The notes under the pieces were generated by a model. It worked only from the letters and a program-made list of their open reading frames with translations. It did no database searches and was not told where the DNA came from. This document shows, in pieces, positions 1 to 7,712 of a stretch of 37,198 bases of DNA. A program made the translations under genes and the position numbers. The stretch is taken from contig DKUU01000007.1 of assembly GCA_002490835.1 (NCBI GenBank), forward strand, positions 153,417-190,614. The letters are read 5' to 3'. How positions within the stretch are numbered: position 1 is the stretch's first letter; each line of letters starts with the position of its first letter. Source of the stretch: Lachnospiraceae bacterium UBA7196 (lineage in GTDB: Bacteria; Bacillota; Clostridia; Lachnospirales; Lachnospiraceae).

Positions 1-1
1 T

Positions 2-259
2 ATTGCCCAACTTGGCAAAAATTTTACCAATGGTGCAGACAAAAAAATAACTGGCGAAGAATTACTCGCACTGGCATGGGACAAAATTAAAGAGATACAG
101 TATTTGGGCGGAGGCGTAGTGACCTTTTTAGAGGCTGAGAATGAGGAAAAGCTGTTATCTTTCTATCGGAACAACCGTTTTTCGCAGTTTGATACCAGAC
201 AGACCGCATCAGATACGGATGAGTCGCATGAACTGGTACAGCTTTTAAGGCTGCTTTAA
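2..259 (+). CDS. GNAT-family acetyltransferase, 3' part (5' end outside window)
   Basis: An open frame runs from the window edge to TAA at 257-259, giving about 85 C-terminal residues. Near the start is KITGEELL, followed by a region reading GGGVVTFLEAENEEKL, then FYRNNRF and a C-terminal QLLRLL. This resembles the end of small GNAT acetyltransferases often found in mobile elements: the late beta strand, the 'FY..NGF' segment and a closing strand. The acetyl-CoA loop would lie upstream and is not visible. It sits in the same orientation as the excisionase and integrase remnants of a Tn916-like element and is probably cargo of that element. The substrate cannot be told from this fragment. Confidence 0.6.
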   Translation: MAQLGKNFTNGADKKITGEELLALAWDKIKEIQYLGGGVVTFLEAENEEKLLSFYRNNRFSQFDTRQTASDTDESHELVQLLRLL

Positions 260-544
260 TGCGATTTCGTCGCACTGAAAAGTATGGATTTGTCGAACCG
301 TAGATTGGGCGGGGTAAATGGGGTAAAGGTCATCAAAACCTAACAGCGGCACAGGCGGCTATCTTAAATTGATGCCATAGGATTTTTAGTACTCGCAGGC
401 GAAAGTATTGAAGGATGGCTTAATACAATAGAAAGCAAACTTTCTATTTCATGAATCAAGGGATTTTGAGGTTTGGTGGGGTTCATCACGGTGGGTGGTG
501 GACTCCACTTTTTTACGTTTTTGATGCCGCTGATAGGATAGCGA
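260..544. other. Non-coding stretch inside the mobile element, with one hairpin and GGGGTAAA motifs
   Basis: No credible gene is seen on either strand. The stretch holds two close copies of GGGGTAAA (311-318 and 320-327). The same octamer recurs in both orientations just behind the integrase gene. There is also a perfect 8-bp hairpin at 428-447 (ATAGAAAG, loop CAAA, CTTTCTAT) with no T-run after it, so it is not an obvious terminator. Confidence 0.5.
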
Positions 545-742
545 TTGGGGCAAAATTATACTATCACGCAATACGCATTAACGATTACGGAAGCGGCGGA
601 GTATTAACATATAGGAGAAAATAAACTGCGCATGATAGCAGACGAACACCCCGAAGCGGATTTTATCATCATGAATGGCAACCGCATACTGATTAAGCGG
701 CAGAAGTTTGAAGAATATTTAGACCGTGCAACGGTGGTATAA
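545..742 (+). pseudogene. xis: Excisionase (Xis) remnant with in-frame stop
   Basis: The frame from TTG at 545 to TAA at 740-742 matches Tn916-type excisionases along its length: a start-proximal YTITQYALTITEAAEY, then HIGENKLRMIADEHPEADF, then IIMNGNRILIKRQKFEEYL. Within it, codon 605-607 is TAA, exactly where the family normally has an aromatic residue (EY-F/Y-HIGE), so the helix-turn-helix is split. No ATG lies upstream in frame, and the only ATG behind the stop would give about 36 residues. The gene therefore looks dead. It lies 89 bp before the integrase, the usual order in these elements. Loss of Xis would be expected to impair excision. A sequencing error at one base is the main alternative. 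Confidence 0.7.
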
Positions 743-759
743 ATAGCGGTTGGGTATGG

Positions 760-811
760 AAAGAGACCTCGATTTGTGTTAGTATAATATCACGAGTTTG
801 GGTCTCTTTTT
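760..811 (+). terminator. Stem-loop with T-run between xis remnant and integrase
   Basis: AAAGAGACC at 760-768 pairs perfectly with GGTCTCTTT at 801-809, followed by T residues to 811. An inner CTCG/CGAG pair is also possible. The loop contains TATAAT (783-788) but no good -35 at the right distance. It reads as a rho-independent terminator that separates excisionase and integrase transcription, or as part of the integrase leader. Confidence 0.5.
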
Positions 812-831
812 CAGAAAGGAGACAAATAACC

Positions 832-2031
832 ATGAGTGAAAAAAGGAGAGACAAAGGAAACAGGATTTTACACAACGGAGAGACCCAGAGACCAGACGGC
901 AGATACCGCTTTAAGTATACCGATTCGGACGGTAAGGAAAAGAGTGTTTACAGTTGGCGGTTAGACCATAACGACCCACACCCGAAAGATAAGCGCAAAG
1001 ACTTGTCGCTTCGGGAAAAGGAGAAACAGATTGAACAGGATATGTTTAATCAGATTGTATCAAACGGCGGCAATTATACGGTGCTGTCATTGGTAGAAAA
1101 ATATGTTTCCCTGAAAATAGGCGTAAGGCATAACACCAAAGCGGGATATAAAACCGTTATAAACATTTTGAAGAAAGACCCTTTCGGAGATAAGCGGATT
1201 GACAAAGTAAAGCTGTCCGACGCAAAGGCGTGGCTGATTAAATTACAGCAAGTGGACGGACGGGGGTACAGTTCCATTCATACGATTAGGGGCGTACTCA
1301 GACCAGCGTTTCAAATGGCAGAAAATGACGATTTGATTCGCAAAAACCCGTTCCAGTTTGAGTTAGCCACGGTCATTGTAAATGACAGCGTGACAAGGGA
1401 AGCCGTCACAAGAAAACAGCAAAGGGAATATTTGAGATTTATTCAAGAGGACAAACATTTTTGCAGATATTATGACGGTATCTTTATCCTGTTCCATACA
1501 GGCTTGCGCATATCAGAGTTTTGCGGTCTGACCGTTGCGGATATTGATTTCAAGAAAAAGCGTATTCGGGTCAATCATCAGTTACAGCGCACAAGCCAAA
1601 TGGAATATGTGATAGAAGCGCCTAAGACGGAAAAAGGGATTCGCTATGTACCCATGACGGAAGAAGTGGCAGAGTGTTTCCGAAGAATTATTAAAAATCG
1701 GACTGCCCCGAAAGTAGAGCCAATCATTGAGGGATATACAGGATTTCTATTCTTAGATAAGAATGATATGCCTATGGTTGCCCTGCATTGGGAAAAGTAT
1801 ATGCAGCATATCCTTGAAAAGTATAACAGTATCTACAAGGTGCAGATGCCGAAAATTACCCCTCACGTTTGCCGACACACGTTTTGTTCCAACATGGCAA
1901 AAAGCGGAATGAACCCGAAAACCTTACAGTACATCATGGGGCATTCTGACATAAGCGTTACCTTAAACACTTATACCCATGTGAACTTTGAGGACGCGCA
2001 GAGCGAGTTACAGCGCGTAGTGGGCGAGTAA
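832..2031 (+). CDS. int: Tn916-family tyrosine integrase
   Basis: Site-specific recombinase of the tyrosine family, 399 residues, very like Tn916 integrase in length and in its MSEKRRD opening. Layout: N-terminal arm-DNA-binding domain (about 1-75) with the RILHNGETQRPDGRYRFKY stretch, core-binding SAM-like domain (about 80-175), catalytic domain (about 190-395). Catalytic residues visible: R226 in HTGLRISEF, K265 in APKTEKG, H345 and R348 in HVCRHTF, H371 in GHSDIS, and nucleophile Y381 in NTYTHV. AAAGGAG upstream, about ten bases before the ATG, supports the start. The gene is intact although the excisionase in front carries a stop. Repeats just behind the gene suggest that the element's right end lies within the next 100 bp. 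Confidence 0.95.
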   Translation: MSEKRRDKGNRILHNGETQRPDGRYRFKYTDSDGKEKSVYSWRLDHNDPHPKDKRKDLSLREKEKQIEQDMFNQIVSNGGNYTVLSLVEKYVSLKIGVRHNTKAGYKTVINILKKDPFGDKRIDKVKLSDAKAWLIKLQQVDGRGYSSIHTIRGVLRPAFQMAENDDLIRKNPFQFELATVIVNDSVTREAVTRKQQREYLRFIQEDKHFCRYYDGIFILFHTGLRISEFCGLTVADIDFKKKRIRVNHQLQRTSQMEYVIEAPKTEKGIRYVPMTEEVAECFRRIIKNRTAPKVEPIIEGYTGFLFLDKNDMPMVALHWEKYMQHILEKYNSIYKVQMPKITPHVCRHTFCSNMAKSGMNPKTLQYIMGHSDISVTLNTYTHVNFEDAQSELQRVVGE

Positions 2032-2037
2032 AAAGGC

Positions 2038-2078
2038 AAGGGGTAAAATGAAATAATTTACCCCTTATTTTACCCCTT
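2038..2078. repeat. 12-bp inverted repeat with GGGGTAAA motifs at element end
   Basis: AAGGGGTAAAAT (2038-2049) is repeated inverted as ATTTTACCCCTT (2067-2078), with a further TTTACCCC at 2057-2064 inside the loop. It can act as an integrase terminator on either strand, as it is followed by TT. The motif also occurs twice at 311-327. A role as protein-binding sites of the element is inferred only. Confidence 0.55.
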
Positions 2079-2093
2079 TTGCAGAAGAAAACA

Positions 2094-2126
2094 TAAGAAA
2101 AAATGTGACAATCTAAGAAAAAATGT
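2094..2126. repeat. Two direct repeats with 20-bp period, probable integrase arm sites / right end
   Basis: TAAGAAAAAATGT occurs at 2094-2106 and again at 2114-2126. Tn916-type integrases bind short direct repeats close to the element ends with their N-terminal domain, and these copies lie about 65-95 bp behind int, where such sites are expected. The exact junction with host DNA cannot be fixed because the left end is outside the window. Confidence 0.45.
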
Positions 2127-2194
2127 TTGAAATCAAGAATAGCGTAAACGGCTGTAAGCCTTGAAAATACAGGAAATAAGGGAGTTTTAGCGTT

Positions 2195-2647
2195 ATGATA
2201 AAAATACTATTCGTGTGCCACGGCAATATTTGCAGAAGCACAATGGCCGAGAGCGTCATGACCCATCTCGTACGCGAACGCCACATAGAAGACCAATTCC
2301 ACATCGACTCCGCGGCCACCAGCCGTGAGGAGATCGGCAACCCGCCCCACTACGGCACAGTCCATAAACTGCGGCAGGAGGGCATTCCGCTAATTCCCCA
2401 CAGAGCGCGCCAGATGACGAAGCAGGATTATAAAGAGTTCGATTACCTGATCGGCATGGACGACGCCAATGTGCGCAACATGGAGCGGATCGCGGGCGGC
2501 GACCCGGAGCATAAGATATACAAGCTCTTGGAGTTCGCGGGGAGCGGCAGGGCGATCGCCGATCCTTGGTATACGGGGAATTTTGAAGTGACTTATGATG
2601 ATGTGGTGGAGGGATGTGAAGCTTTTTTGAAATATTTAAAGCTGTGA
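2195..2647 (+). CDS. Low-molecular-weight protein-tyrosine phosphatase
   Basis: 150 residues, the normal length for the family. The phosphate-binding loop C-X5-R-S is present at residues 8-15 (VCHGNICRST) and the general-acid loop DPWYTG lies near residue 122-127. Such cytosolic enzymes remove phosphate from protein tyrosine and in Firmicutes often act on tyrosine kinases that control capsule or exopolysaccharide. The start is supported by AAGGGAG at 2177-2183. It is the first host gene beyond the integrated element and is preceded by AT-rich repeats. No matching kinase gene is next to it, so the partner is unknown. Confidence 0.9.
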   Translation: MIKILFVCHGNICRSTMAESVMTHLVRERHIEDQFHIDSAATSREEIGNPPHYGTVHKLRQEGIPLIPHRARQMTKQDYKEFDYLIGMDDANVRNMERIAGGDPEHKIYKLLEFAGSGRAIADPWYTGNFEVTYDDVVEGCEAFLKYLKL

Positions 2648-2775
2648 GACTGTTGTGACTGGTATGTTTTTAGGCATAAACGGGCCGTTTTTGCCTTATG
2701 AAAAGGTTGAAAACATCCGATAACTATAGCAGAGATCAACGGATTGATCTGAGAATGGACAGGGAGGGACAGATT

Positions 2776-3828
2776 ATGCAGGTGAAATTAAGAAATAACG
2801 AGACACAGGGCATTCAGATCAATACGCAGGCGCAGGAAAAAGCGCAGGAGAGCCGCAGGCAGAAGGCTGCCGAGAAGCAGCAGAGAAAGAATACTATTTT
2901 TGCGGGAGATCTGCCGTTACATAAGGATTCCATCACGCTCCGCAGACAGCAGGCACAGAAGAAGGCGATGAAGTTTGTGCAGGATGCGTGGATTGGCGAC
3001 CGGAAGACGGATCAGAGCATAGAAGAGTATCAGACGCTTGCGCAGGAGCAGCTAAAAGAGTTAAAGCTGAATAAGGATAAAGTTTTGGAGTGCAGAGGCA
3101 GAAAAGAAAATCTGCGGGAGAGTTATGGCGTAGAGGCCGATTCTCAGGAGCAGAAGGATTTGGAGCTTCTGGAGCGGATGTATTATCCGAAAGAGTACAG
3201 CACGGAATTTACAGAGGAAGAGGAGAAACGGCTTAATGAATTAATCGAAAAGCCGCTGACGGAATATCAGCAGAAATGTCTTGAAATCGACGGGGAGGAA
3301 CGGGTATTTCAAAATCGTGCGGATGTCGCGGAATCAACTATTGAGGCCTACAACGGTGCGGTCACGTCCATGAAAGTGGAACGCCTGAAATTCCACAAGA
3401 TGACGGACGCGCAGGAAAATGCCAAGAAGGTGATGGACGAGGCGAGCAAGGATATTCAGGGAATGATCTGGGAAGAAGCCAAGGATCACGTGGACGAGAC
3501 TTACGAGGAGCAGCGTGAGGAGGCTGAGGAAAAGGCTGAGGAGAAAGAAGAACAGGAAGAAAAGATAGAGCTTCGCAAGGAGCAGAAAGAACTGATGGAA
3601 GCCCGAATCGAGGAAGCGCAGCAGGAGAACCGTGACGCTGAGGAGGCGGGAAAAGAGCGGGAGCGCGATGCCAGAGAGGAAGCTTCGTTCCTGAAGGATA
3701 TGGCGGATGCAGGTCTGAATGTGGCCGGCGCGAATGATGCGGTCAAGGCTGAGATTAAGGATATGTTGAATAAAATGAAGCTGATCGAGGCGGATATCAA
3801 GGGTATCGAGGTGGACGAGGAAGTATAA
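2776..3828 (+). CDS. Coiled-coil protein of unknown function
   Basis: The chosen ATG at 2776 follows GGGAGGGA (2762-2769) by six bases. An in-frame ATG further up at 2698 has no ribosome binding site. The 350-residue product is strongly charged, rich in Glu, Lys and Gln, and has no signal peptide or membrane segment. The part from about residue 235 to 320 is a long acidic/basic heptad-like stretch (runs of EE, EK, AEE), predicted coiled coil. The C-terminus contains GLNVAGANDAVKAEI. No known domain is recognised. It lies in the same direction as the next two unknown genes, and the three may form an operon (gaps 86 and 54 bp). Confidence 0.7.
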   Translation: MQVKLRNNETQGIQINTQAQEKAQESRRQKAAEKQQRKNTIFAGDLPLHKDSITLRRQQAQKKAMKFVQDAWIGDRKTDQSIEEYQTLAQEQLKELKLNKDKVLECRGRKENLRESYGVEADSQEQKDLELLERMYYPKEYSTEFTEEEEKRLNELIEKPLTEYQQKCLEIDGEERVFQNRADVAESTIEAYNGAVTSMKVERLKFHKMTDAQENAKKVMDEASKDIQGMIWEEAKDHVDETYEEQREEAEEKAEEKEEQEEKIELRKEQKELMEARIEEAQQENRDAEEAGKERERDAREEASFLKDMADAGLNVAGANDAVKAEIKDMLNKMKLIEADIKGIEVDEEV

Positions 3829-3914
3829 GAGGACGGCAGACGGTAGATATAGCGGTTTTTATGACAAGACAGAAAAGACAGATGACAGAGTAGAAAGGCA
3901 GGATGGAGGACAGC

Positions 3915-4646
3915 ATGAGAGTTACAAGAAATTACAGGAACGGTATGGTAAATCCCAGAAAGAAGGCGGGCAAAAACGATGAGATTCAGACGGCTTTAAA
4001 CAGAAGCAGCTTAAACAGCCGCGCGATGCGTCTGCAGAATCTGTTGGGAAACAATAAGTCGTCGAAGACAAACAGTATTTTTAACCGGGAATTTACCTCG
4101 CCGCTGCAGACAACGCAGAAATCGCAGAAGTTCTACTATGACATGAAATACCATGCGGGTCAGGTAGGGAAATACGGGCAGGCGCTACAAAAGACGGAGA
4201 AGGATTCCATCTATGATAAGGCAAGGGAAAGCGGCAGCACGGCGGATATCGTAGAAGATATCAAAGCTTTCGTATCGCAGTACAATCAGATGATCGATGA
4301 TTTGAAGGAGTCCGGAACGAGGACGGATACAAGCTTCCTCAACCAGTTAAACAGCATGTCCAGAGCAGGGGATCGCGAGCTTTCCCAGACGGGCGTGAGC
4401 AGGCTGGCGGACGGAACGCTGATGATCGATGAGAAAAAGCTTGAGGCGGCGGATGTGGATACGCTGGAAAAGATCTGGGGCGGTAACGGTTTTTCGGCCA
4501 AAGCGGCGGCCAGAGCAGGCTCCGTGGAGGCAGCGGCGGAGAAAAATATCGAGGCGGAGAAGAGTACCACCTACAATCCTTTTGCGAGATCGAATCTCTA
4601 TAATTACGGGAGCATTGTAGGCAGTCGTTTCAACTCCCGCAGATAA
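3915..4646 (+). CDS. Protein with FliD-like C-terminal region
   Basis: The start at 3915 has GGAGGA at 3905-3910; an ATG at 3903 overlaps that site and is unlikely. 243 residues. The first 75 are basic and rich in Asn, Ser and Arg. From about residue 105 the sequence reads as the end of flagellar cap protein FliD: IKAFVSQYNQMIDDL, then a poorly conserved stretch, then LSQTGVSRLADGTLMIDEKKL (the 'GI..DGTL.LDE.KL' pattern). The family's central domains are absent, so this is not a full FliD. There is no signal peptide; flagellar export substrates also lack one. No flagellar gene is in the window. The family assignment is from pattern only. Confidence 0.6.
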   Translation: MRVTRNYRNGMVNPRKKAGKNDEIQTALNRSSLNSRAMRLQNLLGNNKSSKTNSIFNREFTSPLQTTQKSQKFYYDMKYHAGQVGKYGQALQKTEKDSIYDKARESGSTADIVEDIKAFVSQYNQMIDDLKESGTRTDTSFLNQLNSMSRAGDRELSQTGVSRLADGTLMIDEKKLEAADVDTLEKIWGGNGFSAKAAARAGSVEAAAEKNIEAEKSTTYNPFARSNLYNYGSIVGSRFNSRR

Positions 4647-4700
4647 AGATAAATATCATGCGTTATGTAATTTGATACAAAGCCGTAGACAGGTATCGTT

Positions 4701-5423
4701 ATGAATCATATTGTTTGGGTGCAGCAAAGAGAAGATTTTGACACGAAATATCATGTGATCAAGTGGAAAACTTCGCATTTCCACGAGCCTTTTTCTGCGC
4801 AGATGGTGGGCGGTGCCAAATTAAAGGCCGGCGGCGCGGCGGCTGCGGCAGACCAGTCGCAGCAGCCCGAGGGAGAGGGTATCGGTTACGCGCAGGCGGA
4901 CAGGACGGGAAATGGCAGAATCGGGCTGGGTTCCGGCTTAGAGGGCTATGCGCTAAAGGCTTTTGAGGAAGAGATGGCACAGAGCGTTGTAAAAGGTACA
5001 GGCAGCGCTATTCAGGCAGGACGGACGGGAGCGATCCCGACGGTCATGCAGACAGCGGCTGCTGCACAGCTGCAGGCGGCGGAACATATGGTGACGCCGG
5101 AACAAAGGTTGGAACCGCTGCGGGACGAGCAGGCGCGGGAGCGTAACATGCAGGAGAGTACCACCGTTTCGCAGACGGGCAAAGGCAATATCAAAAATCG
5201 GATGCAGGAGAGTGCGGCCAGACTGCGGGAATTTTACCAGAAACAGAAGGAAAAGGCGGCGAAGTTGTCGCTTTGGAAAAGTAAATCGGAACCGGAAAAG
5301 AAACCGGTTAAAAAGAAAACGCGGATGGCCGACAGGGAGGAGATGCTCTCCATGCAGGCCGGAAATCATTATCTTTTGGATTCCTATGATCAGAAGGGAA
5401 ACTACAGCATGCTGGGGAAGTGA
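4701..5423 (+). CDS. Unknown protein, Ala/Gln/Glu-rich
   Basis: 240 residues, not recognised. The opening (HIVWVQQREDFDTKYHVIKW) is followed by a low-complexity Ala/Gly/Gln-rich middle (about 35-150), a basic Lys-rich stretch (about 170-210) and a C-terminus ending in LLDSYDQKGNYSMLGK, which looks like a conserved terminal motif. There are no membrane segments or signal peptide. Only a weak ribosome site (ACAGG) precedes the ATG, so the start is uncertain. A terminator overlaps the stop codon, marking the end of the three-gene set that starts at 2776. Confidence 0.6.
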   Translation: MNHIVWVQQREDFDTKYHVIKWKTSHFHEPFSAQMVGGAKLKAGGAAAAADQSQQPEGEGIGYAQADRTGNGRIGLGSGLEGYALKAFEEEMAQSVVKGTGSAIQAGRTGAIPTVMQTAAAAQLQAAEHMVTPEQRLEPLRDEQARERNMQESTTVSQTGKGNIKNRMQESAARLREFYQKQKEKAAKLSLWKSKSEPEKKPVKKKTRMADREEMLSMQAGNHYLLDSYDQKGNYSMLGK

Positions 5424-5443
5424 CGATGCCGCTTCCCCGTTTT
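5414..5443 (+). terminator. Rho-independent terminator after 4701 gene
   Basis: GGGGAAG (5414-5420) pairs with CTTCCCC (5432-5438) and is followed by GTTTTG. The stem includes the stop codon region of the preceding gene, and the next gene is on the opposite strand. Confidence 0.7.
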
Positions 5444-5468
5444 GTTTGCATAAGCAGAGCAGGAAGGC

Positions 5469-6656
5469 TTATGTACGCTCGCGTTTTACCAGCCTGTCGA
5501 CGAGCCCCAGAAAGATACGGATATAGAAAGGCTGTAGGGCCTTTTTTGCGTTTTGCAGTTCTTTTCGGATCTCGATGTGTTGCGGGCAGTGCCTTTCGCA
5601 GGCCCCGCATTTAGTACACTGTGTCATGGCGGAAGAATTTTTTTTCAGGGAAGTGATCTGCGCGTATTCCAGTATGACGCTGTGCTTTTTCTGCGTGGCG
5701 GTCTGATTGTAGCAGCGGAAAGCGGTGGGGATATCCACGCCGTGAGGGCAGGGCATACAGTAACCGCAGCCGGTACAGCCTACTTTGAGATTCTGGTTGA
5801 TCTTTTGACGCAGGATGTCGATCAGGTGATGGTCGGCTTTTGTGAAGTCGCCCACGCCTGCCTCGTCTGCGGAGGCGACATTTTCTGCCACCATCTGCGT
5901 GGAGTTCATACCGGAGAGCACGCAGGTCACCTGAGGCTGGTCCCAGAGCCAGTGAAAGGCCCACTGGGCGGGGGTGCGCTTTAAGGGATAGTCCGCGATG
6001 GCTTTTTTGGCATCGTCTGGTAAACCATCCACCAGTTTACCGCCCCGCAACGGTTCCATGATGATCACGGGAATATCTTTTTCGGCGGCATAGAGAAGGC
6101 CGGCCCGTCCGGCCTGCGTATGTTCATCCAGATAATTGTATTGGATCTGGCAAAAATCCCAGTCATAAGCATCGATCAGTGCCTTAAAGGTATTGGTATC
6201 ACCGTGGAATGAAAAACCGATATTACGAATAACACCCGTTCTTTTCTTCTCGGCGAGCCATTCTTCGATGCCGATGCTCTTTAAGCGGTTCCAGACTTCC
6301 ACGTCAAAGAGCATGTGCATCAGATAAAAGTCGATATAGTCCGTGCGCAGGCGTTTTAGCTGCTCTTGAAAGAGTTTTTCAATGGAAGCGGCATTTTTCA
6401 GCAGATAATAGGGGAGTTTGGTGGCGATCCGCACTTTTTCACGGCAATGGTTGCGTGCTAAAATGGTGCCCAGAGCTTCTTCACTGCCGCCGTAGATATA
6501 GGCGGTATCGAAGTAGTTGACGCCGTTCTCGATGGCGAGCATCACTTCCTTTTCCGCCTTGCCAAGGTCGATCCTGCCGGCCTGCGAGGTGAAGCGCATA
6601 CATCCGTAACCGAGTATAGATACTTCCGTGCCGTCTTTCATTTTTCTGTATTGCAT
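5469..6656 (-). CDS. Aldo/keto reductase with C-terminal 4Fe-4S domain
   Basis: 395 residues from the ATG at 6656, which has GGAGA four bases upstream; a second ATG 21 bp further up has no such site. The N-terminal TIM-barrel aldo/keto reductase domain carries the catalytic tetrad D50, Y55, K80, H114 (FDTAYIYGGSEEALG, ATKLPYY, YLMHML). The C-terminal part has ferredoxin-like cysteine clusters: CTGCGYCMPCP near residue 316 and CTKCGACERHCP near 355. Proteins of this combined type are common in anaerobic Firmicutes as predicted oxidoreductases; the substrate is unknown. It faces the three-gene set at 2776-5423 tail to tail. Confidence 0.9.
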   Translation of the reverse strand: MQYRKMKDGTEVSILGYGCMRFTSQAGRIDLGKAEKEVMLAIENGVNYFDTAYIYGGSEEALGTILARNHCREKVRIATKLPYYLLKNAASIEKLFQEQLKRLRTDYIDFYLMHMLFDVEVWNRLKSIGIEEWLAEKKRTGVIRNIGFSFHGDTNTFKALIDAYDWDFCQIQYNYLDEHTQAGRAGLLYAAEKDIPVIIMEPLRGGKLVDGLPDDAKKAIADYPLKRTPAQWAFHWLWDQPQVTCVLSGMNSTQMVAENVASADEAGVGDFTKADHHLIDILRQKINQNLKVGCTGCGYCMPCPHGVDIPTAFRCYNQTATQKKHSVILEYAQITSLKKNSSAMTQCTKCGACERHCPQHIEIRKELQNAKKALQPFYIRIFLGLVDRLVKRERT

Positions 6657-6851
6657 ACAGTCTCCGTTCCGAAGCATTTACGCGGAAGAAGATGCAAGCC
6701 GTTTTGTATCCGCAGCCACGATGCTTTCTGAGATGATAACCATCAGTTGTATTTATTATAAAGTAATTTTGTGGAGAAAGTCAATCATTATGCGTTCTGT
6801 AGTTATTCCGGCATCTTACAAAGTCCTAATAAAAAGTTAATAAATTTTTTC

Positions 6852-6880
6852 TTGTTTTTCGTAGATTTTGGGTATATATT
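6852..6880 (+). promoter_or_regulatory. Sigma-A-type promoter for alarmone synthetase gene
   Basis: TTGTTT (6852-6857), 17-bp spacer, TATATT (6875-6880), within an AT-rich leader. It lies 25 bp before the start codon at 6906, with the GGAGG ribosome site at 6893-6897. Confidence 0.65.
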
Positions 6881-6905
6881 AGAAAAATGAACGGAGGACA
6901 AACAA

Positions 6906-7694
6906 ATGAGCCCTAATCCCTTTTTTGCCTTAGACGAGATAGGATTTGATGCCGAAGAAGATCATACAATGGTAATCCCTAAGGTTGATAAGGAAATTTA
7001 TGATCAGCGCCGGAAGATAGCCGGTACGATGGTCGATTATAAAGAAATGCGTATGCGTTACAGTTGTGCGATCAAGGAGGTGAGGACGAAGTTTGATGTC
7101 CTAAACTCTGAGTTTAATGTAAGATATCAGCGCAATCCCATTACTTCTATTAACTCCCGCTTAAAGAGCAGCGCGAGCATCATGGAAAAGCTGAACCGCA
7201 AAGGCCTTTCTTTTACCGTGGAAAATGTAGAGGAAAATCTCTTTGATGTGGCCGGTATCCGCGTGGTCTGTTCCTATGTGGACGACATCTATGTGCTGGC
7301 GGAGGCGCTGGCACAGCAGGATGACATTACGGTGATCCGCAGGAAGGATTATATCAGGAATCCGAAACCAAACGGTTACCGCAGTTACCATATGATCGTC
7401 AGCGTGCCGGTGTTTTTCTCGGACCAGACGCGGGAGATGGCGGTGGAGGTGCAGATTCGCACGATCGCTATGGACTTTTGGGCGAGTCTGGAACATCAGC
7501 TCAAATATAAGCAGGAAGTACCGGATCAGGCGGAGATCGTAAAGCGTCTGACCGCGTGCGCGGAGCAGATCGCAGTCATTGATGAACAGATGTGGCAGGT
7601 CCGCCAAAAAATTGAAAGTTCGGCGGACCTGCCGACAGAGGAGGAGATCCTTTTAGAGAAGCTTCGTAAGATAGATATTGCGGTAGGGGAATAA
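6906..7694 (+). CDS. relQ: Small alarmone synthetase, (p)ppGpp synthetase of RelQ/YjbM type
   Basis: 262 residues, cytosolic. It should transfer pyrophosphate from ATP to GDP or GTP to make (p)ppGpp. The synthetase fold is visible: RLKSSASIMEKL (about 82-93), FDVAGIRVVCSY, the substrate loop KDYIRNPKPNGYRSYH (about 146-161) and EVQIRTIAMDFWASLEHQLKYK (about 179-200). There is no hydrolase, TGS or ACT domain, so it is a stand-alone synthetase rather than a long RelA/SpoT. The first 25 residues are an extra, poorly conserved leader. Good promoter and GGAGG site directly upstream. Single gene with its own terminator. RelQ and RelP types are not easily told apart by eye. Confidence 0.9.
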   Translation: MSPNPFFALDEIGFDAEEDHTMVIPKVDKEIYDQRRKIAGTMVDYKEMRMRYSCAIKEVRTKFDVLNSEFNVRYQRNPITSINSRLKSSASIMEKLNRKGLSFTVENVEENLFDVAGIRVVCSYVDDIYVLAEALAQQDDITVIRRKDYIRNPKPNGYRSYHMIVSVPVFFSDQTREMAVEVQIRTIAMDFWASLEHQLKYKQEVPDQAEIVKRLTACAEQIAVIDEQMWQVRQKIESSADLPTEEEILLEKLRKIDIAVGE

Positions 7695-7712
7695 ACCTGC
7701 CGCTTTTATTTG
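7680..7712 (+). terminator. Terminator between alarmone synthetase and symporter genes
   Basis: GCGGTAGG (7680-7687) pairs with CCTGCCGC (7696-7703), one G-T pair, followed by TTTTATTTG. The stem spans the stop of the alarmone synthetase gene; the convergent symporter gene ends here too. Confidence 0.7.

Noticed and set aside
2107..2194. tRNA gene 3' end as integration site of the element
   Set aside because: No cloverleaf or CCA end can be drawn; Tn916-type elements do not need a tRNA target.
2673..2695. Long imperfect hairpin (GGCATAAACGG/CCGTTTTTGCC) after the phosphatase gene
   Set aside because: No T-run behind it and almost no loop; it may be a chance palindrome, so it was not called a terminator.
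3501..3800. Ser/Phe-rich open frame on the minus strand
   Set aside because: It is the mirror of the Glu-rich coiled-coil gene; no ribosome site, and its composition is that of an antisense shadow.
4763..4980. Open frames on both strands inside the 4701-5423 gene
   Set aside because: They arise from GC-rich low-complexity codons, have no ribosome site and show no domain.
5633..5645. Run of eight A/T in the aldo/keto reductase gene as a possible phase-variation tract
   Set aside because: Short for a contingency locus in an AT-tolerant genome, and it lies near the end of an ordinary metabolic gene.
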